This document shows, piece after piece, positions 36,364 to 46,334 of a stretch of 64,000 bases of DNA. The stretch comes from Candidatus Saccharimonadota bacterium (lineage in GTDB: Bacteria; Patescibacteriota; Saccharimonadia; Saccharimonadales; Saccharimonadaceae), in contig PBTC01000019.1 of NCBI GenBank assembly GCA_002726935.1, positions 82,435-146,434 of the forward strand, written 5' to 3'. The notes under the pieces are model-generated. The model was not told the origin of the DNA. It was given only the letters and a program-made list of their open reading frames with translations, and ran no database searches. Numbering within the stretch: position 1 is the stretch's first letter; every line of letters begins with the position of its first letter. A program made the translations under genes and the position numbers.

Positions 36364-38649
36364 TTAAGGTCTCATCCCCGATTGTTTATACCGCTGATCA
36401 GTCTTATCAAGCGCTCTGGCGGGTTTGTTCGTATTATGAACAGATGTGAAATCTTGCTTGACTTGATTTGCAAAGGCCAGATTAAAGACGTCTGACCTTG
36501 GAGTCATCGCTATTTCAGACTGGATGTCATTTAGCGCGCGAGATGCTCTAGCCGGACAGTCAAAAAAATCAGCTTCAAAATTTTTGACGACACCAAGTTG
36601 AAATTTGATTTCATCTGGGAGTCCCAATGAGTAATCATGATCATAGGATTTTGGCATAAGCGCCGCGGCAGACTTGCTATCTAAGTCCCTCGTATTGTTT
36701 AAAAACTCCGAAAGCACCTCATAGGATGAACCCGCGCAACCCTTGTCAATATCGATATAGAGCATATCGTTGAAGTCAATGGGCTTACCCGAGGCATCAA
36801 TTGCACCGATTTGACGAAGAAAATCTTCGCTTGGTTTCTTTGTGCCCGATTCTTTTATTAGGATGCTCACTTTGTTTTTATGGTGCTCCACCAATAATGG
36901 CAGGAGTGGATGCACTAACTTCTTCCCAGGAGGTGGGGAATACTTGGATAGATTTATTCCGTGAAACTTGCTGTTCGCATCGAATATATATGGACAAGTG
37001 TTCTTAAGCCCAAGGCTAGCGGAAACGGGGGTGTACTTTGGGTCCTCCATCATGGCGCTTTTGATAACGCCTGCACTCTGCAGCATGTGCAAAATCTTGG
37101 GGTTTTCCAGAGCGGATTTCACAGGACTAAGGGGCGAAAACTTAGTGGCCGGGATTGAAGTGTTTAATGTGTTTATGTAAGACTCGATCCGTTCAATAGG
37201 ATCAACGACATCTGGCATTCGCTCATCGATATACAGAAAGTGAGGGATTTTCCGTTGAATCCTCTCTCCAATGGCTGACCTAGGGTCATCTGGACCAATC
37301 TTACCGTCGGCGTCACCGAATTTGTCTGGGTAGGCATCTCTAAAAAGCGCCCATAGAAGAGGAATCTCTGGATGTGCAAATTTGTGCCCAGGAGGCGGCT
37401 GTATACCAACGTCAGTTTTCGCCATTTCTATAAAGCGGGCGTCCTTCTTCACGTAGTAATCCATACCCAAGAGACTAACCTTATAAAGATCGTCGACGGT
37501 CTTAGGTGCAGTTTCTGCTAATTCTATCGTCGTTTCGGGTAGCAGAGCCTCGGGGACGTTCAGATCGTCTTCCGCAACCAGGAGGGTATCGCTCGCCAGT
37601 GTAGGCTTTTGGCCCTCAGGGCGGCTCGCCGCGTCAATCATCTTTTCTACAAGACTTCCGTACTGAACAAAGCTTTTGGCAAAGTTCTTCCAACTCGATG
37701 TTTTATTTTTAATAAGAGCTGGGGTCATTAAATTCTTTTCATCAATGACAGCATCAAGCGAACGCGTGTCGATACCTGCCGATATCTGCTGAGCTCGGAA
37801 CGTGGCCATACATTGAGCTGCCGAAGCATACTTTTCGTAGGCCCGTCTCACATCATCGGCTTTCCCTAACAAATAAATTGCTGACATAAATCCACTGGAG
37901 GAGTCCGCGGCAGATTTATAGGTTTCCGAGGTCAGTCGAAGTGTTTCAATAGACTCCTCGATGGTCTTAAGAACTGCATTAGCCTCTTCCGACTGTTCTT
38001 GAGTGGGCTGGAATACGCCACCATTATTTGCGGGGTAGAGATTTACCCCCGATAGGCCAATAGTTCCGTCTTTCGGAGTAAAGTGTATGCCCTCTATCAA
38101 AGCGAATTTTGCTGGCGCACTCGTTAAAGGAGTCCCATTTTTAACAAGACCGCTAAGCATCTCTTCTTTTGTGAGTTCCTTTTTTAACCTAGGGCCGTCC
38201 TTAAGGAAGCGAATCAACCTCTGAAATTTGTTCATTTGGTTTTCAAGCCGGACTTTCGACACAAGTCTTGGGTCTACAAGTTGACCGTGCTTTCCTTCCT
38301 GGAACTCAAATGCGATCCGCGCGATATTATAACTAGCCAGACGCTCGGCAGCCTCAACGATTTCACTCTTGATTTCTTCTGCATCCTGCATCGAGGCCGG
38401 CAAAGTCTCCACGAACTGATCTGGGATAGGCTCCAAAAAATACTCTGGAGGAGCGCTGTCACTTATGTCGCCATTTCTAGACGAGTCAGTCAATGTGTCC
38501 GTTAAGTAATCCTCCAGGGACGGAAAATTAGCGGCAACATCGATCTCATCATCTTGCTGGATGATGAAGTCAGGAGTACTCACAACCCTTAGTTCCGGCC
38601 TTCCGCTTGCGGGTGCACCCGATTTCCCGATGTCTCTTTCATCAGCCAT
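36364..38649 (-). CDS. Hypothetical protein with a duplicated PPPGxKxxHPxxPLL module
   Basis: 761 aa; GIQPPPGHKFAHPEIPLLWAL and SPPPGKKLVHPLLPLLVEH. Confidence 0.55.
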   Translation of the reverse strand: MADERDIGKSGAPASGRPELRVVSTPDFIIQQDDEIDVAANFPSLEDYLTDTLTDSSRNGDISDSAPPEYFLEPIPDQFVETLPASMQDAEEIKSEIVEAAERLASYNIARIAFEFQEGKHGQLVDPRLVSKVRLENQMNKFQRLIRFLKDGPRLKKELTKEEMLSGLVKNGTPLTSAPAKFALIEGIHFTPKDGTIGLSGVNLYPANNGGVFQPTQEQSEEANAVLKTIEESIETLRLTSETYKSAADSSSGFMSAIYLLGKADDVRRAYEKYASAAQCMATFRAQQISAGIDTRSLDAVIDEKNLMTPALIKNKTSSWKNFAKSFVQYGSLVEKMIDAASRPEGQKPTLASDTLLVAEDDLNVPEALLPETTIELAETAPKTVDDLYKVSLLGMDYYVKKDARFIEMAKTDVGIQPPPGHKFAHPEIPLLWALFRDAYPDKFGDADGKIGPDDPRSAIGERIQRKIPHFLYIDERMPDVVDPIERIESYINTLNTSIPATKFSPLSPVKSALENPKILHMLQSAGVIKSAMMEDPKYTPVSASLGLKNTCPYIFDANSKFHGINLSKYSPPPGKKLVHPLLPLLVEHHKNKVSILIKESGTKKPSEDFLRQIGAIDASGKPIDFNDMLYIDIDKGCAGSSYEVLSEFLNNTRDLDSKSAAALMPKSYDHDYSLGLPDEIKFQLGVVKNFEADFFDCPARASRALNDIQSEIAMTPRSDVFNLAFANQVKQDFTSVHNTNKPARALDKTDQRYKQSGMRP

Positions 38650-38671
38650 TGCAGATCCTTTGCTAATTTAT

Positions 38672-38689
38672 CTATACCGTACAAGGTAC
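38672..38689. promoter_or_regulatory. Operator-like site CTAT-ACC-GTAC-AAG-GTAC
   Basis: Between divergent 38649(-) and 38753(+). Confidence 0.5.
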
Positions 38690-38752
38690 TAACATACACA
38701 ATAAAAAGGGCAAGTGTTATTCTTTTCAGGTTCCTATAAGCACTAAATTCAC

Positions 38753-40465
38753 ATGATCAACTCCGATATCTATAACATTCGGCTCTCCAAGCTTGGCGAG
38801 GCCCTAACGATACTTCCTGTTAAGGAGATGGGGAGCCAGTACGCATTGGATTTTGCCGCCTGCCCTCTTCCAGAGTCAGTTTGCAAACAAAAGATCAGTG
38901 AGCAGTTTTCCTCTGCATATTTGGCGGGTGGATATGAAGCCAAGGGGGTGACTAAGTCGAAATATATGGACCTTGGCATAGCTCACATTCTAAAGAGCCC
39001 CTTTTTCGGCGATGCGAATAAGGTCCTTCTTGAGGGGGATCGAGTGATCCTAGTCTATAAGACAAATTCTATCTTCACTCTTGAGCAGCTTTTGAGGGAG
39101 CTACATGCAACGGAAATCAAGAAGGCCGTAGAGGCAGGCAAGACCGTCGACTGGGATGCGATTGATGAAGACCACCCAGGAGCTTTCAACAAGAACGAGT
39201 CTCCGGAAGATCCCATGCAGGGCTTTAACTCGAATTTTGAGGACATGTTGTACGGACAAGAGGAGAGTTCAAGAAATAATTTGTTTTCCTCAGATTCTAG
39301 AATTATCAATAGGCTTCAGGCTTCGAGAGAAAGCGGCGCCGACGACAATCTTTCTCCACTCGACTTCTTCTCGACAGGCCCTGTCCCAACCCCCCAAAGC
39401 AGGTCCACAATCGAGGATAATGAGCGAGCTGAAGCACGATTCTCAATGATGGAGAGGCGAGCGAGAGGTTCTTTCTCCGAGTTACTGAACAACGAGGAGA
39501 AGCCAAAGGCTGAGGCTTCGGTTATGGATGTCGGAAGCCTCGCAAGAAAGCAGGAAGGGGAAGACTATCTAAAGGATATATTCGTTTTCAATGAGAATCT
39601 AAGCTCACAGGCCCCACAGGTCGCCCCGTCCAATGGGACAACGACCGCGGTGGAGAGTGCATATTTCGATCCCATGGAAGAAAGTGATAACCCGGTTGAA
39701 AGAGATGTATACACCCAACCTTTCGACTTTGGATCAGAAAGCGTGGAAACCTCACAGACGCCTAAGAGCGATACTTTAGAGGGGTCAGAAGGAGAAAGGG
39801 TCTCTGGCGAAGACGGAATCCTAGCTGGCACGGAGCCGATGATTTTTAGTAGCGAGGGCGGATTAAAATCTGACCCGGGGTTCAACTTCGCAGCTCAAGA
39901 CAATCATCCTAAGGTCCCAAGTGTCGAAACGCCGGCACCAACTGAGCGGAGCGATCATAGTGTCGTCGATAAGACTGAGGAGTTCGGATCCGCAGGGGAA
40001 ATGTTTAGTTTTGGGCCGTCGGCGGGGTCCCCGGGCGATTCTCCGGCAGGCTTTGGATTCGAGCAAGCGCACGTAGACGAGACAACTGCCTTTGAATTCC
40101 CTCAAGAGCCGAATCAGGCCATCTCACCCTCCTCTGCCAACAATTTTGATTTCGAAAGTCCGGTGGCAACGTTCAATTCGGATGTAGCAAATGAATCAGA
40201 GCAAGCCTTGGCTTCCAGTCCTGTGCTTACTCAAAATGAAAGCCTCGAAAATCCGAATGAAAAATCAGAAGAATGCACTCGGTTTAATTTCGATATGGGA
40301 GATACAAAGGAGAACTCAGGGGAATCCCTAGGCTCCCGGCTAATCGAAGAGAACGGGTGGGTTGATAACGAATCCTTTGGTGGCGCCGATCAGCCGGCGC
40401 CCTGGGAGTCAACCTTAAACACCTTTGCCAAAAAGAAAGATCAATCTGAGCGTAGGGGCAATTAG
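38753..40465 (+). CDS. Hypothetical protein with long acidic, low-complexity C-terminal region
   Basis: 570 aa; folded-looking N-terminus followed by Ser/Glu/Pro/Phe-rich sequence. Confidence 0.5.
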   Translation: MINSDIYNIRLSKLGEALTILPVKEMGSQYALDFAACPLPESVCKQKISEQFSSAYLAGGYEAKGVTKSKYMDLGIAHILKSPFFGDANKVLLEGDRVILVYKTNSIFTLEQLLRELHATEIKKAVEAGKTVDWDAIDEDHPGAFNKNESPEDPMQGFNSNFEDMLYGQEESSRNNLFSSDSRIINRLQASRESGADDNLSPLDFFSTGPVPTPQSRSTIEDNERAEARFSMMERRARGSFSELLNNEEKPKAEASVMDVGSLARKQEGEDYLKDIFVFNENLSSQAPQVAPSNGTTTAVESAYFDPMEESDNPVERDVYTQPFDFGSESVETSQTPKSDTLEGSEGERVSGEDGILAGTEPMIFSSEGGLKSDPGFNFAAQDNHPKVPSVETPAPTERSDHSVVDKTEEFGSAGEMFSFGPSAGSPGDSPAGFGFEQAHVDETTAFEFPQEPNQAISPSSANNFDFESPVATFNSDVANESEQALASSPVLTQNESLENPNEKSEECTRFNFDMGDTKENSGESLGSRLIEENGWVDNESFGGADQPAPWESTLNTFAKKKDQSERRGN

Positions 40466-40499
40466 ATTAAAAAAGTAAGATAAAGCCTTACAATTTTTG

Positions 40500-40517
40500 C
40501 CATAGTGTATAAAGTAG
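40500..40517. promoter_or_regulatory. Operator-like site CCAT-AGT-GTAT-AAA-GTAG
   Basis: Upstream of flgB. Confidence 0.5.
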
Positions 40518-40548
40518 AATAGAATATACTGAAATGGAGGGCTTTATC

Positions 40549-41016
40549 TTGTTAGATAAAATCAAAAATTCAATGCAGTTCTCGGGCCAGGCGCTGGAAA
40601 TGCGCGCCAAGCGCCAAAACGTTGTGGCCTCAAATATTGCGAACGTAGACACGCCAGGCTACAAGGCCGTAGACGTTGACTTTTCTGCGGCGCTTAGCGA
40701 GGCCACAGGCGCGAAAAAGCCTTTTGCCAGCAGCGCCAGCGAAAACAACGTCCCACGGCTGGCAATGACGGTGTCTAGTGAGGGAATGGTTAAAACTCAC
40801 GACCGGCATATTCAGGGCCGCGTTCCCGACAACACAGAGTTCGCAAGAAACACTAAATACCGCAGAGGAGATACAGCCTCGCTTGATGGCAACAGTGTGA
40901 ACATCGAAAGGGAGCGAGCCCTGTTCGCAGAAAACAGCGTTAAGTTCGAGGCATCCCTAAGATCGCTAGACGGTCGCATTCGAACTCTGAAATCCGCCAT
41001 GAAAACAAGCTTCTAG
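40549..41016 (+). CDS. flgB: Flagellar basal-body rod protein FlgB
   Basis: LDKIKNSMQFSGQALEMRAKRQNVVASNIANVDTPGYKAVDVDF; TTG start at 40549 preferred to the track start 40534. Confidence 0.95.
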   Translation: MLDKIKNSMQFSGQALEMRAKRQNVVASNIANVDTPGYKAVDVDFSAALSEATGAKKPFASSASENNVPRLAMTVSSEGMVKTHDRHIQGRVPDNTEFARNTKYRRGDTASLDGNSVNIERERALFAENSVKFEASLRSLDGRIRTLKSAMKTSF

Positions 41017-41036
41017 AAACCCACCGAGGATCTTCA

Positions 41037-41462
41037 ATGTCTCTCCTAAGCTCTTTTAAAGTCGCAGGCACTGGCCTGCTAGCTCAGTCGACCCGGTTGA
41101 ACACTGTGGCCTCCAATATGGCGAACGCCGAGACCGCCTCCAATAGTGAGGACACTGTTTACCAGGCAAGGAAGGTGGTTTTCGAAGCCGAGCTAAATAG
41201 TGCAAGCACGGGACGGGCAAAGTCTGCCGTGTCGGTAAACAGTAAAGAAGTGGTTCTTTCAGACGCCCCCGCCAAGCGCGTGTATAACCCCGCCCACCCC
41301 CTGGCGGATAAAGAAGGTTACGTCTTCATGCCAAACGTGGATATTGGCGAAGAAATGGTTGAAATGATCTCGTCCTCTCGTTCTTACCAGATGAATGCTG
41401 AGGTCATGAACACCTCTAAGCAATTGCTGATGAAAACGCTGAGCATTGGTGAAGGCTCTTAA
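41037..41462 (+). CDS. flgC: Flagellar basal-body rod protein FlgC
   Basis: SSFKVAGTGLLAQSTRLNTVASNMANAET...GYVFMPNVDIGEEMVEMISSSRSYQMNAEVMNTSKQLLMKTLSIG. Confidence 0.96.
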   Translation: MSLLSSFKVAGTGLLAQSTRLNTVASNMANAETASNSEDTVYQARKVVFEAELNSASTGRAKSAVSVNSKEVVLSDAPAKRVYNPAHPLADKEGYVFMPNVDIGEEMVEMISSSRSYQMNAEVMNTSKQLLMKTLSIGEGS

Positions 41463-41481
41463 TTAAAAAAAGGAATATCGA

Positions 41482-42144
41482 ATGTCATTCGTACAGCAAG
41501 CGAGTTCGGGGTCGGCTGCGGCAGCCCAAGGGGCGTTAGGTAACGACGCCAAGGATATCGAAGATAGATTCCTGAAGCTTTTAGTCGCCCAGTTAAAAAA
41601 CCAAGACCCCTTGGAGCCGATGGATAACGCTCAGGTCACAAGCCAAATGGCGCAATTAAACACAGTGACGGGCGTGCAAAACTTGAACAAAAGTATGCAA
41701 GAGTTATTAGGCTCCTTTGAGTCGTCGGAGCTTTTGCGTGCAACGAGTTTGATTGGTGGCACGGTTGTTGTTGATGGTAATCGAGTCGGTGTGGTTGAGG
41801 GACAAAGTACTTTTGCAGGATTTCAAGTTGAAAGCCCTGTGAATAATGCTCGGTTTGAGGTTGTTGACGCTCTTGGTAAGACTGTCTATGAGCAAGAGCT
41901 CGGAGGAAGGTCACGTGGAAACCATGAAGTCTCCTGGGACGGTCGAGACTCATCGGGCGATCAAGTGGCTCCCGGGGTTTATCAATTTCGTGTAACCACA
42001 GAGAACGGCGGTGCTCGCACCCCTCTTCGTACATTTGAGACTCGCCAAGTGTTTGGCGTTAACACCGAAGGGGATGGTATTACATTGAACATCGGTGGTG
42101 GCGAAAGCGTTGACATCTCCGAAGTGGTCGAGTTTGGAGCGTAA
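41482..42144 (+). CDS. flgD: Flagellar hook assembly (scaffolding) protein FlgD
   Basis: FLKLLVAQLKNQDPLEPMDNAQVTSQMAQLNTVTGVQNLN; DGRDSSGDQVAPGVYQFRV. Confidence 0.95.
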   Translation: MSFVQQASSGSAAAAQGALGNDAKDIEDRFLKLLVAQLKNQDPLEPMDNAQVTSQMAQLNTVTGVQNLNKSMQELLGSFESSELLRATSLIGGTVVVDGNRVGVVEGQSTFAGFQVESPVNNARFEVVDALGKTVYEQELGGRSRGNHEVSWDGRDSSGDQVAPGVYQFRVTTENGGARTPLRTFETRQVFGVNTEGDGITLNIGGGESVDISEVVEFGA

Positions 42145-42888
42145 ATGGATAAGTTGGTCTACATTGCCGCGGTAGCTGCTAAATCTGCAATGCAGAGACA
42201 AGAGCAGGTTTCAAACAATATCGCAAACATTTCCACGCCAGGGTTCAAGTCGCAACTTATGGCGTTTCAAGCCGCACCGATCAAATCGGACGAAGGGCTG
42301 CCCACCAGGGCGTACTCTGTTGAAACCACCGTTGGTTTTGATGACACAGAGGGGTCGTTGCAAAGTACTGGGCGTGATCTGGATATGGCAATAACTGGGA
42401 AGGGGTGGTTTAGCGTCCAGGGGGCCAATAACCAGGAGATGTACACGCGTGCTGGCTCATTCGGCGTTTCTGAACAAGGGATACTGGTGAACCAATCCGG
42501 TCTGCCTATCGTTGGTGAGGGCGGTGAGATCAACATCCCCCAGACGTTCAGGATTGAGGTCTCGTCAACTGGCGCTATTAATGGATTCGACACGGAAAAC
42601 CCGCAGGCTGCACCGGTAGTGCTCGGGCAACTTAAGCTCGTAAACCCAGATCGAGCCGGAATGGAACGACGTGATGACGGGTACTTTCAGATCAAGGGCG
42701 GTGGAATTGCCGAGGCCGATGAGTCCGTACGGGTGGCAAATGGCTATCTGGAAAATTCGAACGTTAATCCGGCTGGCGCCATGGTCGACATGATTACAAC
42801 GCAGCGCGAATTTGAAGCCCATTTGAAAATGATTCAAATGGCAGAAGAAAACTCTAAGAGCAGCAATAGCTTGCTTGGCTTAAATTAA
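42145..42888 (+). CDS. flgF: Flagellar basal-body rod protein FlgF
   Basis: MDKLVYIAAVAAKSAMQRQEQVSNNIANISTPGFKSQ...LDMAITGKGWFSVQ...YTRAGSFGVSEQGILVNQSGLPIVGEGG. Confidence 0.9.
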   Translation: MDKLVYIAAVAAKSAMQRQEQVSNNIANISTPGFKSQLMAFQAAPIKSDEGLPTRAYSVETTVGFDDTEGSLQSTGRDLDMAITGKGWFSVQGANNQEMYTRAGSFGVSEQGILVNQSGLPIVGEGGEINIPQTFRIEVSSTGAINGFDTENPQAAPVVLGQLKLVNPDRAGMERRDDGYFQIKGGGIAEADESVRVANGYLENSNVNPAGAMVDMITTQREFEAHLKMIQMAEENSKSSNSLLGLN

Positions 42889-42900
42889 GGAGCACCAATC

Positions 42901-43683
42901 ATGATGAGATCTCTTTGGATAGCAAAGACGGGCCTTGATGCCCAACAAACCCAGTTAGATGTGGTGTCAAATAACCTTGCCAACGTTTCAACGGCAGGCT
43001 TTAAGCGCTCAAGGGCAGTGTTCGAAGATCTGATGTATCAGACATTGCGCCAGCCAGGCTCGGATGCGGCTGAAAATACTCCTGTTCCCTCCGGTCTTCA
43101 GATCGGTACTGGCGTCAAGCCCGTGTCAACCGTAAGAAACTTTTCTCAAGGAAACTTGACTCCGACAGAGAATCTCTTTGATGTCGCCATCAATGGCAAG
43201 GGCTTTTTCCCAATCACCATGCCAGACGGCACCACAAACTACACCAGAGATGGAAGTTTTCAGCTTAACGCTGAGGGCGAAATTGTTACAAGCAATGGAT
43301 ATCGCTTGCAGGGGCCTATAGTTGTGCCTGAAGAGGCTGTCAATGTTGTTATTTCCCAAGACGGCCTAGTCAGTGCGATATTCAACAACGACCCCAACCC
43401 CCAGCAGATCGGGCAGATCGCACTGGTGGATTTCATTAACCCCGCAGGACTTCTGGCAAAAGGACAAAATCTGTACCAAGAAACAGCCGCGTCCGGTGCG
43501 CCCCAGGAAAACCAGCCAGGTGAGGCTGGACTCGGCTTGCTTAATCAGAACTACATTGAGACAAGCAACGTCAACGTCGTGGAAGAGCTCGTAAACATGA
43601 TCCAGACCCAGCGCGCCTATGAAATCAACTCAAAGGCTATCACCACAAGCGACCAGATGCTAGGCAGACTGACTCAGCTATGA
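42901..43683 (+). CDS. flgG: Flagellar distal rod protein FlgG
   Basis: [53 protein letters not shown]...[36 protein letters not shown]. Confidence 0.98.
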   Translation: MMRSLWIAKTGLDAQQTQLDVVSNNLANVSTAGFKRSRAVFEDLMYQTLRQPGSDAAENTPVPSGLQIGTGVKPVSTVRNFSQGNLTPTENLFDVAINGKGFFPITMPDGTTNYTRDGSFQLNAEGEIVTSNGYRLQGPIVVPEEAVNVVISQDGLVSAIFNNDPNPQQIGQIALVDFINPAGLLAKGQNLYQETAASGAPQENQPGEAGLGLLNQNYIETSNVNVVEELVNMIQTQRAYEINSKAITTSDQMLGRLTQL

Positions 43684-44432
43684 AAAAAACTAACCTCCTC
43701 TTTCTAACGCTTCTTTGTACAGCCGCTGTTGGTTGTTCAACGCTTGCGCCATCAGTCGACTTTCCCGATGAGCAAAAAACCTCCTCGACCGAACGTAAAC
43801 GATTGGAGGCAATTCAGGCTGATCGGGCCGAGCTTAGGTCCAGAGACGCAGAGGACGCGCAATACGCGCGCGAGGAGGCGATTCGAGCCAGCGGAACCTC
43901 TGATGGATCGATATTTAACACGGCCAGTTACTCCGGATTGTTTGAGGATCGTAGGGCACGAGCTGTTGGTGATCTCTTAACAATTGACATCCAAGAGAAC
44001 ATTGACTCGGAGCAACAGAACGAAACTTCAGTAAGCCGCGATGACGACCTGAGTATTACCACGCCCGAGATCCGAGGTTTCTTCAACCTTCGCCCGATAG
44101 GCGGTGCTGTCAACTCGAGCAAGGATTTCAATGGCCAAGGTGCCACTAGAGCAAACAACAGGGTACGAGGACGCGTCTCTGTTGTGGTCACGGAGGTTCT
44201 TCCGTCAGGAAATTTGCGTGTAAAAGGTGAGCGCCAGATCGGGACGAATCGAGAAGTTGAGAGTATCAAATTCTACGGAATCGTAAATCCAGAAACGATT
44301 AGGTCCGGGAACCGGGTCTCGAGTTCAGAGGTGGCAGAAGCACGCATCGAATATCGAGGCAAGGGCGCGATCGACTCAGCTCAGGCGATGGGGTGGATGT
44401 CTCGGGTTTTCTTGAGCATCATGCCGTTCTGA
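43680..44432 (+). CDS. flgH: Flagellar L-ring protein FlgH
   Basis: Lipobox [46 protein letters not shown]...[15 protein letters not shown]-like C-terminus. Confidence 0.95.
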   Translation: MKKTNLLFLTLLCTAAVGCSTLAPSVDFPDEQKTSSTERKRLEAIQADRAELRSRDAEDAQYAREEAIRASGTSDGSIFNTASYSGLFEDRRARAVGDLLTIDIQENIDSEQQNETSVSRDDDLSITTPEIRGFFNLRPIGGAVNSSKDFNGQGATRANNRVRGRVSVVVTEVLPSGNLRVKGERQIGTNREVESIKFYGIVNPETIRSGNRVSSSEVAEARIEYRGKGAIDSAQAMGWMSRVFLSIMPF

Positions 44433-44451
44433 TAAAAGTTTAGGACATAAA

Positions 44452-45549
44452 ATGAAAAAATTGATCTTGGCCCTCATGGTTGCATCAACAAGTTTTGTTG
44501 AGCCGGCGGTGGCCGCTCGCATAAAGGATATCACTACGATCCAGGGTGTTAGAGAGAACCCCTTATACGGATATGGATTGGTAATTGGTCTTGATGGAAC
44601 TGGGGATCAATCCAGTCAAACGAGGTTTACGGCGCAATCAATTGAATCGATGCTTACAAAAATGGGTGTAAACCTACCGCCTGGCATAAATATCCAAGCA
44701 AAAAATGTGGCGAGTGTCATGGTGACGGCCAGCTTACCCGCATTCTCAAAGCCAGGTCAGGCGATTGATATTACGGTCTCAAGTATTGGCAATGCCAAAA
44801 GCTTAAAAGGCGGAACATTGTTAATGACTCCGCTCAAAGGTGCGGACGGTAATATTTACGCTGTCGCCCAAGGCAGTGTAATTGTCGGCGGGGCTGGAGC
44901 TGAGGCCGGCGGGTCTAGCAAGAAAATCAACCATCTCTCCGCGGGTAGAGTGCCTGAGGGCGCTGTAGTTGAAAGATCGGTTCCTTCAAAGGTCTTGACG
45001 GCAGACACAATTAAACTTGAGCTAAGTGAACATGATTTCGGCAACATCGAGCGAATTGTAAACGCCATTAATGATCGATTTTCTGGTGCGGCACAGGCGA
45101 TTGACGCACGTACCGTGGAAATTCAGGTTCCCAAAGAAATGAATCAGAAGATCGCATTTATGTCTACCGTGCAAGCACTTGAAATAAACGAGGTGGACGC
45201 CGTTGCAAAAGTAATAGTGAACTCGAGAACTGGATCGATTGCGATCAACCAACGTGTAGCATTAAAGCCATCGGCCGTATCACACGGAAACCTCTCGGTT
45301 AACATTCAATCCACGCCTATTGTTAGCCAGCCGAATCCTTTTGCAACGGGTGAAACGGTTACAACTTCTTTCGATGAAATCACGATCAAAGAAAGCGGCG
45401 GAGAGCTAATCAAAATCAGTGGAACAAATAGCCTTAACGACGTGGTCAGAGGATTGAATCAACTGGGGGCTACCCCCTCCGATCTCATCTCAATCTTGCA
45501 AGCTTTGAAGCAGGCTGGAAGCCTTCAGGCGTCCCTAGAGGTGATCTAA
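44452..45549 (+). CDS. flgI: Flagellar P-ring protein FlgI
   Basis: ARIKDITTIQGVRENPLYGYGLVIGLDGTGDQSSQTRFTAQSIESMLTKMGVNLPPG. Confidence 0.98.
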   Translation: MKKLILALMVASTSFVEPAVAARIKDITTIQGVRENPLYGYGLVIGLDGTGDQSSQTRFTAQSIESMLTKMGVNLPPGINIQAKNVASVMVTASLPAFSKPGQAIDITVSSIGNAKSLKGGTLLMTPLKGADGNIYAVAQGSVIVGGAGAEAGGSSKKINHLSAGRVPEGAVVERSVPSKVLTADTIKLELSEHDFGNIERIVNAINDRFSGAAQAIDARTVEIQVPKEMNQKIAFMSTVQALEINEVDAVAKVIVNSRTGSIAINQRVALKPSAVSHGNLSVNIQSTPIVSQPNPFATGETVTTSFDEITIKESGGELIKISGTNSLNDVVRGLNQLGATPSDLISILQALKQAGSLQASLEVI

Positions 45550-46263
45550 ATGGACGCCCTGCCTCCAAGTACCACCCATTACATTAGCCAGATGCCTCTC
45601 CCAGCGAGAGCGCAGGCGCAGCTAAGTGCGATGGATCCTAGGGCCTTGGGTGCCTTAAAGTCAGAGTCAGCAAGCAGCGATGCCGACAAGAGCGCTGCGG
45701 CATCTAAATCCGCGGCCAAACAAGTCGAGTCTATGTTCATCCAGAACATGCTAAAACAATTTAGGCAGAGTTCCAAGCCGTTTGAGAGCGGGGTATTAAA
45801 CTCGAGCGCAACTGAGTCGTACCGTCAAATGTATGATCAGCAACTCAGTCAAGACCTAGCGAATCCAGGGCTTGGGATGTCTGCATATTTCGAACAGGCA
45901 ATTAACCCAAAGAAACATCTGCCACTTGCCGGATCTCTGCCTGGTGTCGATTCGCCTTCAGCCGTAGAAAAGGATGTTGCGGCTAAGCATATGCCAATAA
46001 GAAAGATTGGGGCATCAAGCAGACCTGTAAAGACTTCTAGACCTTCTGAAATAACCTTGGTGTTGAAAGCATTGAGAGAGCGTCCGGGCCAAGAGGTTGA
46101 GGCAGTGAAGATAGCAAAGGTTAAATCTCTTGCGGCCACACCTGCGTCAATCGCGGATCCTTTTTTGCCTAGCAAACAGCAAGAAGAAGATCTAGGATTC
46201 TATGAGCCGCTGAATGATGTGATCACATCAATCAGCATGAAAAATAAAGCCCCACAGAATTGA
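45550..46263 (+). CDS. flgJ: FlgJ-like rod-binding protein lacking an obvious glucosaminidase domain
   Basis: AAKQVESMFIQNMLKQFRQSSKPFESGVLNSSATESYRQMYDQQLSQDLANPGLGMSAYFEQ; only 237 aa. Confidence 0.85.
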   Translation: MDALPPSTTHYISQMPLPARAQAQLSAMDPRALGALKSESASSDADKSAAASKSAAKQVESMFIQNMLKQFRQSSKPFESGVLNSSATESYRQMYDQQLSQDLANPGLGMSAYFEQAINPKKHLPLAGSLPGVDSPSAVEKDVAAKHMPIRKIGASSRPVKTSRPSEITLVLKALRERPGQEVEAVKIAKVKSLAATPASIADPFLPSKQQEEDLGFYEPLNDVITSISMKNKAPQN

Positions 46264-46306
46264 GAAAAGCGTGCGCAAACAGATAGCACGTGTAAACTAT
46301 TTTTAT

Positions 46307-46324
46307 CTAATCTGTACTAACTAG
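46307..46324. promoter_or_regulatory. Operator-like palindrome CTAA-TCT-GTAC-TAA-CTAG
   Basis: 10 bp upstream of the flgK start. Confidence 0.5.
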
Positions 46325-46334
46325 AAGAGTATCT

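Noticed and set aside
41636-42034. 132-aa minus-strand ORF across flgD
   Set aside because: Overlaps a clear flgD on the opposite strand; spurious.
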